This document shows, piece after piece, positions 24,390-32,057 of a DNA stretch of 35,591 nt. The DNA lies in contig JAFEEH010000235.1 of NCBI GenBank assembly GCA_018241185.1, positions 1 to 35,591 of the forward strand, in the 5' to 3' direction. How positions within the stretch are numbered: the stretch's first letter is position 1; each line of letters opens with the position of its first letter. The notes under the pieces are model-generated. The model ran no database searches. It was not told the origin of the DNA and saw nothing but the letters and a program-made list of their open reading frames with translations. The translations under genes and the position numbers were made by a program. Source of the stretch: Pseudomonadota bacterium (lineage in GTDB: Bacteria > Pseudomonadota > Gammaproteobacteria > Burkholderiales > Burkholderiaceae_C).

Positions 24390-25965
24390 GGCCGCCGCTC
24401 CCCGAAGCAGTTTCGCGCCCCTGCGGCTCCCGGTGTTCGCGGTGCTGTGGGGCGCCACGGTGCTGGGCAACATCGGCAGCTTCATGCGCGACGTGGCCAG
24501 CGCCTGGCTGGTCACCGACCTGTCGCCCAGCCCCACCGCGGTCGCACTCATCCAGACGGCGGCGACGCTACCGGTGTTCCTGCTGGCCATCCCGGCCGGG
24601 GTGCTGTCGGACATCCTCGACCGGCGGCGCTTCCTCATCGTGGTGCAGGTCCTGCTCGCCGCCGTGAGCACCGCCCTGCTGCTGCTCTCGCGCTCCGGCG
24701 CGCTCACCGTCGAGTACCTGATCGCGCTGACCTTCATCGGCGGCGTGGGTGCGGCACTGATGGGGCCGACCTGGCAGTCCATCGTGCCGGAGCTGGTGCC
24801 GCGCGAGGAGCTGAAGAACGCGGTGGCGCTCAACTCGCTGGGCATCAACATCGCACGCGCCATCGGCCCGGCCCTGGGGGGGCTGATCCTCGCGAGCTTC
24901 GGCGCCGCGATGACCTACGGCGCCGATGTGGCGAGCTACGTCTTCGTGATCGCTGCGCTGCTGTGGTGGAAGCGGCCCGCGGCCACCGACGCCGACGGCC
25001 TGTCGGAGAACTTCGGCGGTGCCTTCCGGGCCGGCCTGCGCTATGCGCGCGCCAGCCGCGAACTGCACATCGTGCTGCTGCGTGCGGCCGTGTTCTTCCT
25101 CTTCGCCAGTGCCGCGTGGGCGCTGCTGCCGCTGGTGGCGCGGCAGATGCTGAAGGGCACCGCCGGCTTCTACGGCGTGCTGATGGGCGCCGTGGGCGCG
25201 GGCGCGATCGTGGGTGCGCTGGTGATGCCGCGGCTGCGCGCCAAGCTCGACGCCGACGGGCTGATTCTTCTGGCCTCGGTGCTCACGGTGGCGGTGCTGG
25301 GCGCGCTGGTGCTCGCGCCACCGCAATGGCTGGCCGTCCTGCTGCTGCTGGTGCTGGGCGTGGGCTGGATCACGGCGCTGACCACGCTCAACGGCGTGGC
25401 GCAGGCGGTGCTGCCCAACTGGGTGCGCGGACGTGGCCTCGCGGTCTATCTCACGGTGTTCAACGGCGCGATGGCCGCAGGCAGCCTGGGCTGGGGCCTG
25501 GTGGCACAGCAGATCGGCGTGCGTGGCGCGCTGGTGGGCGCGGCGGCCGGCCTGCTGCTCGTGGCCCTGTTCTTCCACCGCGTGCGCCTGCCTGCCGGCG
25601 AGGCCGACCTGCAGGCCTCGCGCCACTGGCCCGAGCCGCTGCTGGCCGAGCCGGTGGCGCACGACCGCGGCCCGGTGATGGTGCAGGTGGAGTACCGGGT
25701 GCGCAAGGAAAACCGCCCGGCCTTCCTGGAGGCGGTGCGCCGTCTGGCGCCCGAGCGCCGCCGCGACGGCGCCTACGCCTGGGGCCTGCACGAACACACG
25801 GCCGACCCCGAGCGCATCGTCGAGTGGTTCATGGTCGAGTCCTGGGCCGAGCACCTTCGCCAGCACCACCGCGTGTCGCATGCCGACGCCGACCTGCAGG
25901 ACGAGGTGGTGCGCTGGCACATCGGGCCGCAGCGGCCCGAGGTGCATCATTTCCTGGCGCTCTGA
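24382..25965 (+). CDS. MFS exporter (EntS/MFS_3 type) with C-terminal ABM-like domain
   Basis: 527 residues. Residues about 15-410 form twelve membrane helices of the drug/siderophore-exporter type. The loop 'SDILDRRRFLIV' after helix two is the MFS motif A region, and 'WQSIVPELVPREELKNAVAL' is typical of the EntS-like MFS_3 family. The final ~100 residues ('VMVQVEYRVRKENRPAFLEA', 'VEWFMVESWAEHLRQHHRVS') resemble a dimeric alpha-beta-barrel (antibiotic-biosynthesis-monooxygenase-like) domain on the cytoplasmic side, a fusion known in this family. The start at 24382 overlaps the DoxX gene by eight bases and has GGAAGGAA upstream. It ends the operon, suggesting export of the substrate or product of the hydrolases. 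Confidence 0.92.
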   Translation: MPEAAAPRSSFAPLRLPVFAVLWGATVLGNIGSFMRDVASAWLVTDLSPSPTAVALIQTAATLPVFLLAIPAGVLSDILDRRRFLIVVQVLLAAVSTALLLLSRSGALTVEYLIALTFIGGVGAALMGPTWQSIVPELVPREELKNAVALNSLGINIARAIGPALGGLILASFGAAMTYGADVASYVFVIAALLWWKRPAATDADGLSENFGGAFRAGLRYARASRELHIVLLRAAVFFLFASAAWALLPLVARQMLKGTAGFYGVLMGAVGAGAIVGALVMPRLRAKLDADGLILLASVLTVAVLGALVLAPPQWLAVLLLLVLGVGWITALTTLNGVAQAVLPNWVRGRGLAVYLTVFNGAMAAGSLGWGLVAQQIGVRGALVGAAAGLLLVALFFHRVRLPAGEADLQASRHWPEPLLAEPVAHDRGPVMVQVEYRVRKENRPAFLEAVRRLAPERRRDGAYAWGLHEHTADPERIVEWFMVESWAEHLRQHHRVSHADADLQDEVVRWHIGPQRPEVHHFLAL

Positions 25966-25989
25966 AATCCCGCGCCGCGCGACGTCGTG

Positions 25990-26298
25990 TCAGACGTAGC
26001 GCGGGATCGGCCCGTTCTGCGGCGTGGTGTCCGTGCCCAGGTCGACCACCACCTTGTCGACGAAGCACCAGCCCCAGCCCTCGGGCGGGTCGTAGCCCTC
26101 GATGATCGGATGGCCGGTGGCCTTGAAGTGCGCCCGCGCGTGGCGGTTGGGCGAGTCGTCGCAGCAGCCCACGTGGCCGCAGCTGCGGCACAGGCGCAGG
26201 TGCACCCAGCGGCTGCCGGTCTTGAGGCATTCCTCGCAACCCAGAGTGCCGGGCGTGACGGTGTGAATGCTGTCGGTGTGGGTACAGGCGCGGGGCAT
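25990..26298 (-). CDS. UBP-type zinc-finger protein
   Basis: 102 residues made almost entirely of one zf-UBP domain. Likely zinc ligands in order: C5, H7, C21, C24, C37, C40, C45, H53 or H57, and H63 ('CTHTDSI', 'GCEECLKTGSRWVHLRLCRS', 'CGHVGCCDDSPNRHARAHFK', 'GHPIIEGY'). In eukaryotes this domain binds free ubiquitin C-termini; bacterial stand-alone versions are common but uncharacterised. The start at 26298 has a good GAGGAG ribosome site. It lies 23 bases after the AraC gene on the same strand, so the two form an operon and it is perhaps a partner or target of that regulator. The tail after residue 70 ('GWGWCFVDKVVVDLG') is conserved in the bacterial family as I recall it. Confidence 0.88.
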   Translation of the reverse strand: MPRACTHTDSIHTVTPGTLGCEECLKTGSRWVHLRLCRSCGHVGCCDDSPNRHARAHFKATGHPIIEGYDPPEGWGWCFVDKVVVDLGTDTTPQNGPIPRYV

Positions 26299-26321
26299 GG
26301 TGGCGCTCTCCTCGGTCGGAA

Positions 26322-27233
26322 TCAATGGCGGTAGGTGCGTCGCCAGCGGCCGGGCGGCAGGCCCATGTGCTGGGTGAAGACGCGGCTGAAATGGCTCTGG
26401 TCGGCGAAGCCGCAGGCAGCTGCGATGTCGGCCAGCGTCAGCGCGGGCCTGGCGAGCAGCGTGCGTGCACGGGCCAGGCGCTGCGCCACCAACCACTGGT
26501 GCGGCGTCTGGCCGGTGGTCTCGCGGAAGGCATGGATGAAGTAGCTGCGCGACATGCCGCAGGCATCGGCGATCTCCTGGGCCGACAGCTCGCCGTCGAG
26601 GCGGGCGGCCAGCATCTCCTTGGCCCGCAACTCGAGTGTGCGCGGCAGCAGACGGCGCCGGCGCGGCGGGTCGGTTCGCTGACCTTCGCAGCGCGCCAGC
26701 ACGTGGGCCGCCATGGCACCCGTGACGTGCTCGAGGAAGAGGCGGCTCGCGGCTTGCGGATGCGCCAGCGCGGGCAGCAGCGCCAGGGCCAGGTGGTGCA
26801 GCACCTCGTCGCGCACGCCGGTCAGCCGATTGGGTGCGCCCAGGCCCAGCGGCACGGCGCGGTCGGCATCCTGCTCGAGCGCGGCATAGGGAAACTCCAC
26901 CAGCAGGAAATCGAAGCCGCTCTTCATGTCGGCGCGGTAGCGCTCGTTGAAGTCGCGCACGTAGATGCTGCCGCGGGCGAAGTGGTGCGTGGTCGCATGG
27001 TGGGCGTGGATGATCCGCCGGCTGTGGTCGTCGGCCAGCGACACGCCCAGCAGGATGCCGCGCCCCGACGCCGGAGTCTCCACGCTGCCGACCTGCTCGT
27101 CGGACACGGTCTTGCGATAGACCTGAAGTCCGCCATCGAGCGTGAGCTGCTCGTTGCGCAGCAGGCGGTCGGCGGTGCAGCCCAGGGCGTCGCGAGGCTG
27201 GGCAGGGGCGGCACGGGTGGCGGCAACAGGCAT
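26322..27233 (-). CDS. AraC-family transcriptional regulator
   Basis: 303 residues. The C-terminal domain (about 200-300) has two helix-turn-helix units: 'GELSAQEIADACGMSRSYFI', then 'HAFRETTGQTPHQWLV', and the second around 'LADIAAACGFADQSHFSRVF', 'TQHMGLPPGRWRR'. The N-terminal part resembles the AraC sensor domain of the group that includes regulators of carbohydrate and stress genes ('SVETPASGRGILLGVSLADD', 'ADMKSGFDFLLVEFPYAALE'). It is followed by the UBP zinc-finger gene in a two-gene operon. Upstream (27234-27348) is a GC hairpin belonging to the preceding gene. Ligand and targets are unknown. Confidence 0.9.
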   Translation of the reverse strand: MPVAATRAAPAQPRDALGCTADRLLRNEQLTLDGGLQVYRKTVSDEQVGSVETPASGRGILLGVSLADDHSRRIIHAHHATTHHFARGSIYVRDFNERYRADMKSGFDFLLVEFPYAALEQDADRAVPLGLGAPNRLTGVRDEVLHHLALALLPALAHPQAASRLFLEHVTGAMAAHVLARCEGQRTDPPRRRRLLPRTLELRAKEMLAARLDGELSAQEIADACGMSRSYFIHAFRETTGQTPHQWLVAQRLARARTLLARPALTLADIAAACGFADQSHFSRVFTQHMGLPPGRWRRTYRH

Positions 27234-27323
27234 GGTGCGGGTCGGGAATCCAGGCCGGAACGGGACCCCGAGTGTGACCGACTGCAGCGCATCCTGTGCG
27301 ACCTGCCTGCATGCCCTCCTGGG

Positions 27324-27346
27324 GCCGGGGCCGCGCCGGCCCCGGC
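27324..27346 (-). terminator. Perfect GC hairpin after the DUF3014 gene
   Basis: Nine-base arms GCCGGGGCC (27324-27332) and GGCCCCGGC (27338-27346) with a 5-base loop. On the minus strand it begins two bases after the DUF3014 stop codon (27349-27351). No U-tract follows, so it is an imperfect intrinsic terminator or an mRNA 3'-end stabiliser. Confidence 0.6.
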
Positions 27347-27348
27347 TG

Positions 27349-28248
27349 TCAGGGCCGCGCCGCCGGGGCGCCCGGCCGTGCCGTCGCGAGCTCGGCGCGC
27401 AGTGCGCGCAACTGGGTCTTGAGCCGGCGCTCGTTCTCCAGGCCCACCCGCACCATCAGCTTCTGCCCGGCTGACAGCGACTCGAGCTTCGGGTCGGCGT
27501 ATTCGTAGCGCACCCAGGGCTTCTCGGAGGGCACTTCGCCCTTGACCTCGACCACGCGGATGGCGAGCGGCCCTTGCGGCTCGGGTGCAGCCAGCAGGTG
27601 GTCGATGACGGCCACCAGGCGGTCGTTGAAGTACTTGCCGGGGTAACCCAGCTCCTCGTAGGCCCGCTGGAACAGCGGGTACAGGCGGGCGTAGAGCGTC
27701 GCGGCCTGCTTCGCTTCGACCGACTCGGCGAAGCGCACGAAGGGTGTGTAGCGTGTCGCGTTGTCCGGCGCCACGGTGCGCTGCGTGCCCTCGCCCGACA
27801 GCGCGAAGCGCCCGCCCGGGGGCCGCGCGGGCCACACCTGCACCGGCGCATGCTCGCGCGGCAGGTTGTCGATGGTGGCGACGAAGCGCCGCACGAAGCC
27901 ATCCATCTGCAGGAAGGCCGCGACGTTCTTTCCGCCGAGCAGTTCGGTGAGGGCCGAGCGCACGCGCGCATCGGCGTCGGCGAGGGGCGGCAGGGCGTCG
28001 TCGGGCTTGGCGATGTCCTCGACCAGGTTCTGCGGCCCCTGCGCGGTGGGCGGAGGTGGCGGCGCGTCGTCCGGTGTGGCGGGCGGCATCACGACGGCGG
28101 CGGCCGGCGTTGCAGCCGATTCGGCCTGGCGCTGCTGCCACCAGCGCCAGCCGAAGAAGCCGGCCGCCAGCAGGGCCAGCAGCACGACGACGATCAAGCC
28201 CACGGGGCGTTCGGCGGCGGGGCGGTAGTCGGGTTCGCGGTCGGTCAT
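27349..28248 (-). CDS. DUF3014 single-pass membrane protein
   Basis: 299 residues. One N-terminal membrane helix (about 16-36, 'VGLIVVVLLALLAAGFFGWR') is followed by an Ala/Pro-rich linker ('PATPDDAPPPPPTAQGPQ') and a ~200-residue periplasmic domain with 'ALTELLGGKNVAAFLQMDGF', 'RRFVATIDNLPREHAPVQVW' and 'YPLFQRAYEELGYPGKYFND', matching DUF3014 as I recall it. The function of this family is not known. It is flanked by a GC hairpin after its stop and a hairpin repeat before its start, so it is probably transcribed alone. The C-terminus ends in an Ala/Arg/Pro tail. Confidence 0.8.
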   Translation of the reverse strand: MTDREPDYRPAAERPVGLIVVVLLALLAAGFFGWRWWQQRQAESAATPAAAVVMPPATPDDAPPPPPTAQGPQNLVEDIAKPDDALPPLADADARVRSALTELLGGKNVAAFLQMDGFVRRFVATIDNLPREHAPVQVWPARPPGGRFALSGEGTQRTVAPDNATRYTPFVRFAESVEAKQAATLYARLYPLFQRAYEELGYPGKYFNDRLVAVIDHLLAAPEPQGPLAIRVVEVKGEVPSEKPWVRYEYADPKLESLSAGQKLMVRVGLENERRLKTQLRALRAELATARPGAPAARP

Positions 28249-28406
28249 GGCAAGAGCTTCCTCCGGGTCGGGTTGGCAGGCGTCCGACGGGCCATTGGAC
28301 GCGCGCGACGCAACGCGCCCGTAACCTGCTGTGAACCTGTGGCGCGCGTCCCAGCCTGAGGGAGTCGACGGAGAAGCCCGAGTTCCGTCGCCTGACGCTG
28401 CGACGA

Positions 28407-28468
28407 AATGCTACAAAAAAGATAGCTGCCGGCGCCCGGTGGACGGGCGCTGCGGCCTCTTTTCACTT
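28407..28468. repeat. Diverged relative of the hairpin repeat (copy 4), possible terminator
   Basis: On the minus strand it reads TAAGTG, then GGCC, then the GC stem GCGCCCG-TCCAC-CGGGCGC (28432-28450), then GCTATC with a six-T run (28415-28425). The order (AAGTG tail, GGCC, GC stem, second weak dyad) parallels the 71-bp repeats. The GC hairpin plus later T-run could act as an intrinsic terminator for the diguanylate cyclase. I recall very similar 'GCTACAAAAAAGATAGCTGC' plus 'GGACGGGCGCT' motifs as common in Comamonadaceae intergenic DNA. It touches the diguanylate cyclase stop codon. Confidence 0.65.
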
Positions 28469-30188
28469 AAATCTCCGACGCGCCGCCGGCGTCGGCCACG
28501 CCCTCGCCATCGGCGCACGCTCGGTTGCGTCCCTGCGCCTTGGCCCGATAGAGGGCCTCGTCGGCCCGCCGCATCAGGGTCCGGGTGATGGCCTCGCCGG
28601 GCGGCGCCGCCGCAACGCCGACGCTCACGGTGACCTGGCCGTAGACCGCACTGCGCCGCGCCGCCACGGCGGCCACGAGGGCCTGCGCCACGGCCAGGGC
28701 ATCGCCCTGCCCGGCCCCGGGCAGCAGCGCCACGAATTCCTCGCCGCCATAGCGTGCCAGCAGGTCACTTTCGCGCAGCCGTGCACGCAGCACGCCGGCC
28801 AGCATGACGAGCACGTCGTCGCCGACCGGATGGCCGTGCAGGTCGTTGATGCGCTTGAAATGGTCGGCATCGATCATCAGCACCGCCACCGGTTGGCCGT
28901 TGCGCCGCGCGGCAGCCAGCGCATGGTCCAGTTGCAGGTCGAAGGTACGGCGGTTGGGCAGCCCGGTCAGCGGATCGGTGCGCGCCTGGCGCCCCAGCTC
29001 GGCGTTGGCGGCTTCCAGCTCCGCCGTGCGCTCGCGCACCTGGCGCTCCAGGTCGCCCTGCGTGGCCATCAGCCGCGTGGTCATGCGGCCCAGCGCATCG
29101 GCCAGCGAGCGCAGCTCGGCGCTGCTGGCCGCCGGCGGCAGCCGTGCGCCCGGCACGCCCAATTCGATCTCGCGCGCCGCCTTCGACAGGCGGCGCACGT
29201 CGGCGCCCAGCCGCACTGCGGCAAAGCGCACCAGCAGCGCCCCGACGAGCGCGGCGAGCACGCCCACCATCAGCGCATGGCGGCTGGCGTCGCGCACGTC
29301 GGCGAACACGGTCTCGGCCGGCTCGCGCGCGGCGATGGTCCACCCCAGGTCACCCAGCGCCCGCGACGCCGGCAGGCGCGTCGCCGCCGTGAGCCACTCG
29401 GCGCCGTCATGCCACGTCGCGACCGCGGGGCCGGCACCTTGGAGCGGCGGCATGCGCACACCGTCAGCGGCCAGCTTCTGACTCTGGCCGCGCGGCGCGA
29501 AGATCACGTGGCCTTCGCGGTCGAAGATGAAGATCTCGATGCCGCTGCCGCGCGCCTGCGTCGACAGCACGGTATCCACGACCTCGCCGACCCAGTCCCA
29601 GCTTGCATGAACGCCCAGCACGCCCAGCCGCTGGCCATCAAGGACGACCGGCGCCGCATAGTCGACGAAACGCTGCGGTTCGCCGTCGCGGTCGGCCGGG
29701 ACCAAGGTCGCGAGCAGCTTGGCAGGATGCACGTCGCCCACGAAGGGGCCCTCCTGGCCGCGCTGGAACCACGCGCGCTGCGCCACGCTTTGCCCGCGCA
29801 GCAGGTCGCCGGTGGCGGCGCGCACCGTGCCCGCCGCATCGGCCACGCCCACCCACAGGTGCGTGCGCGGTGCGGTGGCCTGGATCAGCTCGAGCGTGCG
29901 TTGCGCCTCGGGGCTGTCGAGTCCGGCCGTCCACACGGCTTCGCGGCGCGCCAGCAGGTCGACCATGTCGGCATTGATCGTGAGGTCGTTGGCGAGGATG
30001 CGTGCCGCGTTGCCCGCCAGCAGCGTCAGCACCCGGCCGGCATCGGTGCGCACCCGCTCGCGGAGCATGCCGCCGAGCGCCCAGGTGATGACGACGGACG
30101 CGAGCACCACCAGCGCACCGAACACCAGCGTGAGTTGCAGCTTGATGGTCAGAGGCTGCGACAGGCGCGAAGCCATGGGGCCGGCCAT
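28467..30188 (-). CDS. Membrane-bound diguanylate cyclase (dCache-HAMP-GGDEF)
   Basis: 573 residues. Membrane helix one (about 14-39) is followed by a periplasmic dCache-type sensor (40-300; 'FVGDVHPAKLLATLVPADRD', 'LGVLGVHASWDWVGEVVDTV'), helix two (about 304-326), a HAMP-like segment, a coiled coil (about 375-402) and a GGDEF domain (405-560). The active-site loop is R479-Y-G481-G-E-E-F485, so cyclic-di-GMP synthesis is expected. R472-E-S-D475 five residues before it is the canonical RxxD inhibitory site. Start codons at 30188 and 30176 are both possible. It begins 5 bases after the esterase stop. The stop codon TAA falls at the edge of a hairpin repeat. Likely effect is control of motility/biofilm in response to a periplasmic ligand such as an amino acid or organic acid. 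Confidence 0.94.
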   Translation of the reverse strand: MAGPMASRLSQPLTIKLQLTLVFGALVVLASVVITWALGGMLRERVRTDAGRVLTLLAGNAARILANDLTINADMVDLLARREAVWTAGLDSPEAQRTLELIQATAPRTHLWVGVADAAGTVRAATGDLLRGQSVAQRAWFQRGQEGPFVGDVHPAKLLATLVPADRDGEPQRFVDYAAPVVLDGQRLGVLGVHASWDWVGEVVDTVLSTQARGSGIEIFIFDREGHVIFAPRGQSQKLAADGVRMPPLQGAGPAVATWHDGAEWLTAATRLPASRALGDLGWTIAAREPAETVFADVRDASRHALMVGVLAALVGALLVRFAAVRLGADVRRLSKAAREIELGVPGARLPPAASSAELRSLADALGRMTTRLMATQGDLERQVRERTAELEAANAELGRQARTDPLTGLPNRRTFDLQLDHALAAARRNGQPVAVLMIDADHFKRINDLHGHPVGDDVLVMLAGVLRARLRESDLLARYGGEEFVALLPGAGQGDALAVAQALVAAVAARRSAVYGQVTVSVGVAAAPPGEAITRTLMRRADEALYRAKAQGRNRACADGEGVADAGGASEI

Positions 30189-30193
30189 CCGCT

Positions 30194-30853
30194 TCAGGTC
30201 AGCGACTGGAGCCAGTCCATGCTGTCACGCAGCTCCTGCGCGGCAATGGTGTGCGCCACCGGGTAGTCCTGCCCTGCCACGGCCAGGGGCAGGCCGGCCG
30301 CGAGTTCGCGCGTGGCCTGTGCCGCCTCGGGCGGGATCACGGCGTCAACGCTGCCGTGGCTGACCCACAGCGCCTTGCCGGCAAAGGCATCGGCCGGCGC
30401 CACGTCGGGCAGCACCTCGGGCAGCAGGCGGCCGTGCCACACCAGCGCGGCACGCAGCAGCGCTGGCCGCGTCAGCATGAGCGACAGCGCCATGATCCCG
30501 CCCTGGCTGAAGCCACCGGCCACCACGCGATCGGCCGGCACGCCCAGCTGCTGCGCCGCCGAAGCCAGCAGTTCGCCGACCAGGAATCGGCTCTCGCGCT
30601 CCTGTTCGCGGTCGATGTGGCGCTGGCCATCGGCGCCCACCGCGAACTGGAACCAGGCATAGGCGCCCGGGACCAGCACGTTCGGCGCCCGCAGGCTCAG
30701 CACATGAAACTGCGGCGGCACGAAGCGCGCAAGACCGAAGAGGTCTTCCTCGTGGCTGTTGACGCCATGCATGAGCAGCAGAAGCCAGGGCGCGCCCGCC
30801 CCCTCGGCGGCGGGGCGATGCAGGAAGGTGAGCGGAAGCTGGAGGTCGGCCAT
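30194..30853 (-). CDS. Phospholipase/carboxylesterase-family alpha/beta hydrolase
   Basis: 219 residues, cytoplasmic, of the YpfH/EstB-like carboxylesterase family. Catalytic triad by motif: S116 in 'VAGGFSQGGIMALSLML', D170 in 'SHGSVDAVIP' and H201 in 'DYPVAHTIAAQE'. The oxyanion region is 'LLLLMHGVNSHEEDLF'. Length is normal. It is 35 bases downstream of the nitronate monooxygenase and 5 bases upstream of the diguanylate cyclase, so the three may be one transcript, though their functions are not obviously linked. The substrate is a short-chain ester or acylated small molecule; unspecified. Confidence 0.9.
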   Translation of the reverse strand: MADLQLPLTFLHRPAAEGAGAPWLLLLMHGVNSHEEDLFGLARFVPPQFHVLSLRAPNVLVPGAYAWFQFAVGADGQRHIDREQERESRFLVGELLASAAQQLGVPADRVVAGGFSQGGIMALSLMLTRPALLRAALVWHGRLLPEVLPDVAPADAFAGKALWVSHGSVDAVIPPEAAQATRELAAGLPLAVAGQDYPVAHTIAAQELRDSMDWLQSLT

Positions 30854-30888
30854 CGTCGATCGGATACGCGGGATGGATGAGGGCGGAT

Positions 30889-31950
30889 TCAGGGTGCGCC
30901 CGCGAAGCCGCGGGCGAGTGCATGCGTGAGCCCGGCCGCGGGACGCGCACGGCAACCGCCTGCGTTCTGGCCCGACCACAGCGGGCTGAAGTCGCCGCTG
31001 CCGGCCGCCTCCGCCTTCGCGCGCAGTGGGGCGATGGCCGAGGTGGCGAGCGGGAACTCGGGCGCCACCGCGCTCAGCGGGCCCAGCTCGCGCATCACAC
31101 GGTTGACGATGCCGCGCGCCGGGCGACCGGTGAACAGGTTGGTCAGCGCCGTGTGCCGCGCCGCGTCGCCCTGCAGCGCGGCACGATGGATCGCGCTGGT
31201 CGTCGCCTCGGGGCATAGCAGGTAGGCCGTGCCCACCTGCACGCCTGCCGCACCAAGCGCCATCGCGGCCGCCACGCCCTGCGCGTCGGCGATACCGCCG
31301 GCGGCGATCACCGGGACGTCGAGCGCCGCCACCAGCTGGGGGAGCAGCGCGAAGAGGCCCGGCTGTCGCGTCAGGTCGTGCGAGAGGAAATGCCCGCGGT
31401 GGCCACCGGCCTCCAGCCCCTGCGCAATGACGGCATCCACGCCGCGCGCCTGCAGCCACAGGCCTTCCTCGACCGTGGTGGCCGAGGCCAGCACTTTCGC
31501 GCCCCAACTGCGCACGCGGGCCAGCAGGGCCGCCTCGGGCAGGCCGAAATGAAAGCTCACCACTGGCGGACGCAAGGGCTCGATGAGCTCGGCCGTCTCG
31601 GCGGTGAAGGGGTTGCGCCCCGGGCCCGGCGCGATCTTCGCGGGGTCGATGTCGTGTTCGCGGTAGTAGGGTGCGAGGGCCTCGCGCCACGCAGCCTCGC
31701 GGGCGGCATCGGGCACGGGAGGTGAGTGGCAGAAGAAGTTGACGTTGTAGGGTCGGCCAGAGACCGCGGCGCGGATCGCCTCGATCTCGCTGCGCAGCGC
31801 CTCGGCGCCGAGCATGGCGCCGGGCAGCGAGCCCAGGGCGCCGGCGTTGCTCACGGCGATGGCGAGCGCACTGCCCTGCACGCCGGCCATGGGCGCCTGG
31901 ATCAGCGGCAGTTCGGTGCCCAGCAGCTGGGCGATGGAAAGGTTGGCCAT
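30889..31950 (-). CDS. Nitronate monooxygenase (2-nitropropane dioxygenase family)
   Basis: 353 residues. An FMN-dependent TIM barrel that detoxifies alkyl nitronates such as propionate-3-nitronate. Class I motifs are visible: N-terminal 'LIQAPMAGVQGSALAIAVSN', 'NVNFFCHSPP', the catalytic-His region 'GLEAGGHRGHF' and FMN-phosphate segments 'VIAAGGIADAQGVAAAMALG' and 'GVQVGTAYLLCPEA'. The start at 31948-31950 has GAGGACGG upstream. It is first in a minus-strand run with the esterase and diguanylate cyclase and divergent from a lipoprotein gene. Related 2-nitropropane-dioxygenase-fold enzymes act on other substrates, so the exact reaction is likely but not proven. Confidence 0.92.
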   Translation of the reverse strand: MANLSIAQLLGTELPLIQAPMAGVQGSALAIAVSNAGALGSLPGAMLGAEALRSEIEAIRAAVSGRPYNVNFFCHSPPVPDAAREAAWREALAPYYREHDIDPAKIAPGPGRNPFTAETAELIEPLRPPVVSFHFGLPEAALLARVRSWGAKVLASATTVEEGLWLQARGVDAVIAQGLEAGGHRGHFLSHDLTRQPGLFALLPQLVAALDVPVIAAGGIADAQGVAAAMALGAAGVQVGTAYLLCPEATTSAIHRAALQGDAARHTALTNLFTGRPARGIVNRVMRELGPLSAVAPEFPLATSAIAPLRAKAEAAGSGDFSPLWSGQNAGGCRARPAAGLTHALARGFAGAP

Positions 31951-32057
31951 GGTCCGTCCTCGAATCTCGACGGGCTGCATTGTGCGGTGCCGTGCGCGCC
32001 AGGGTCGGTGCAGGGACATCCGAAAGGCCCGCGCATGTGGCATCGCACAATCGCGCC

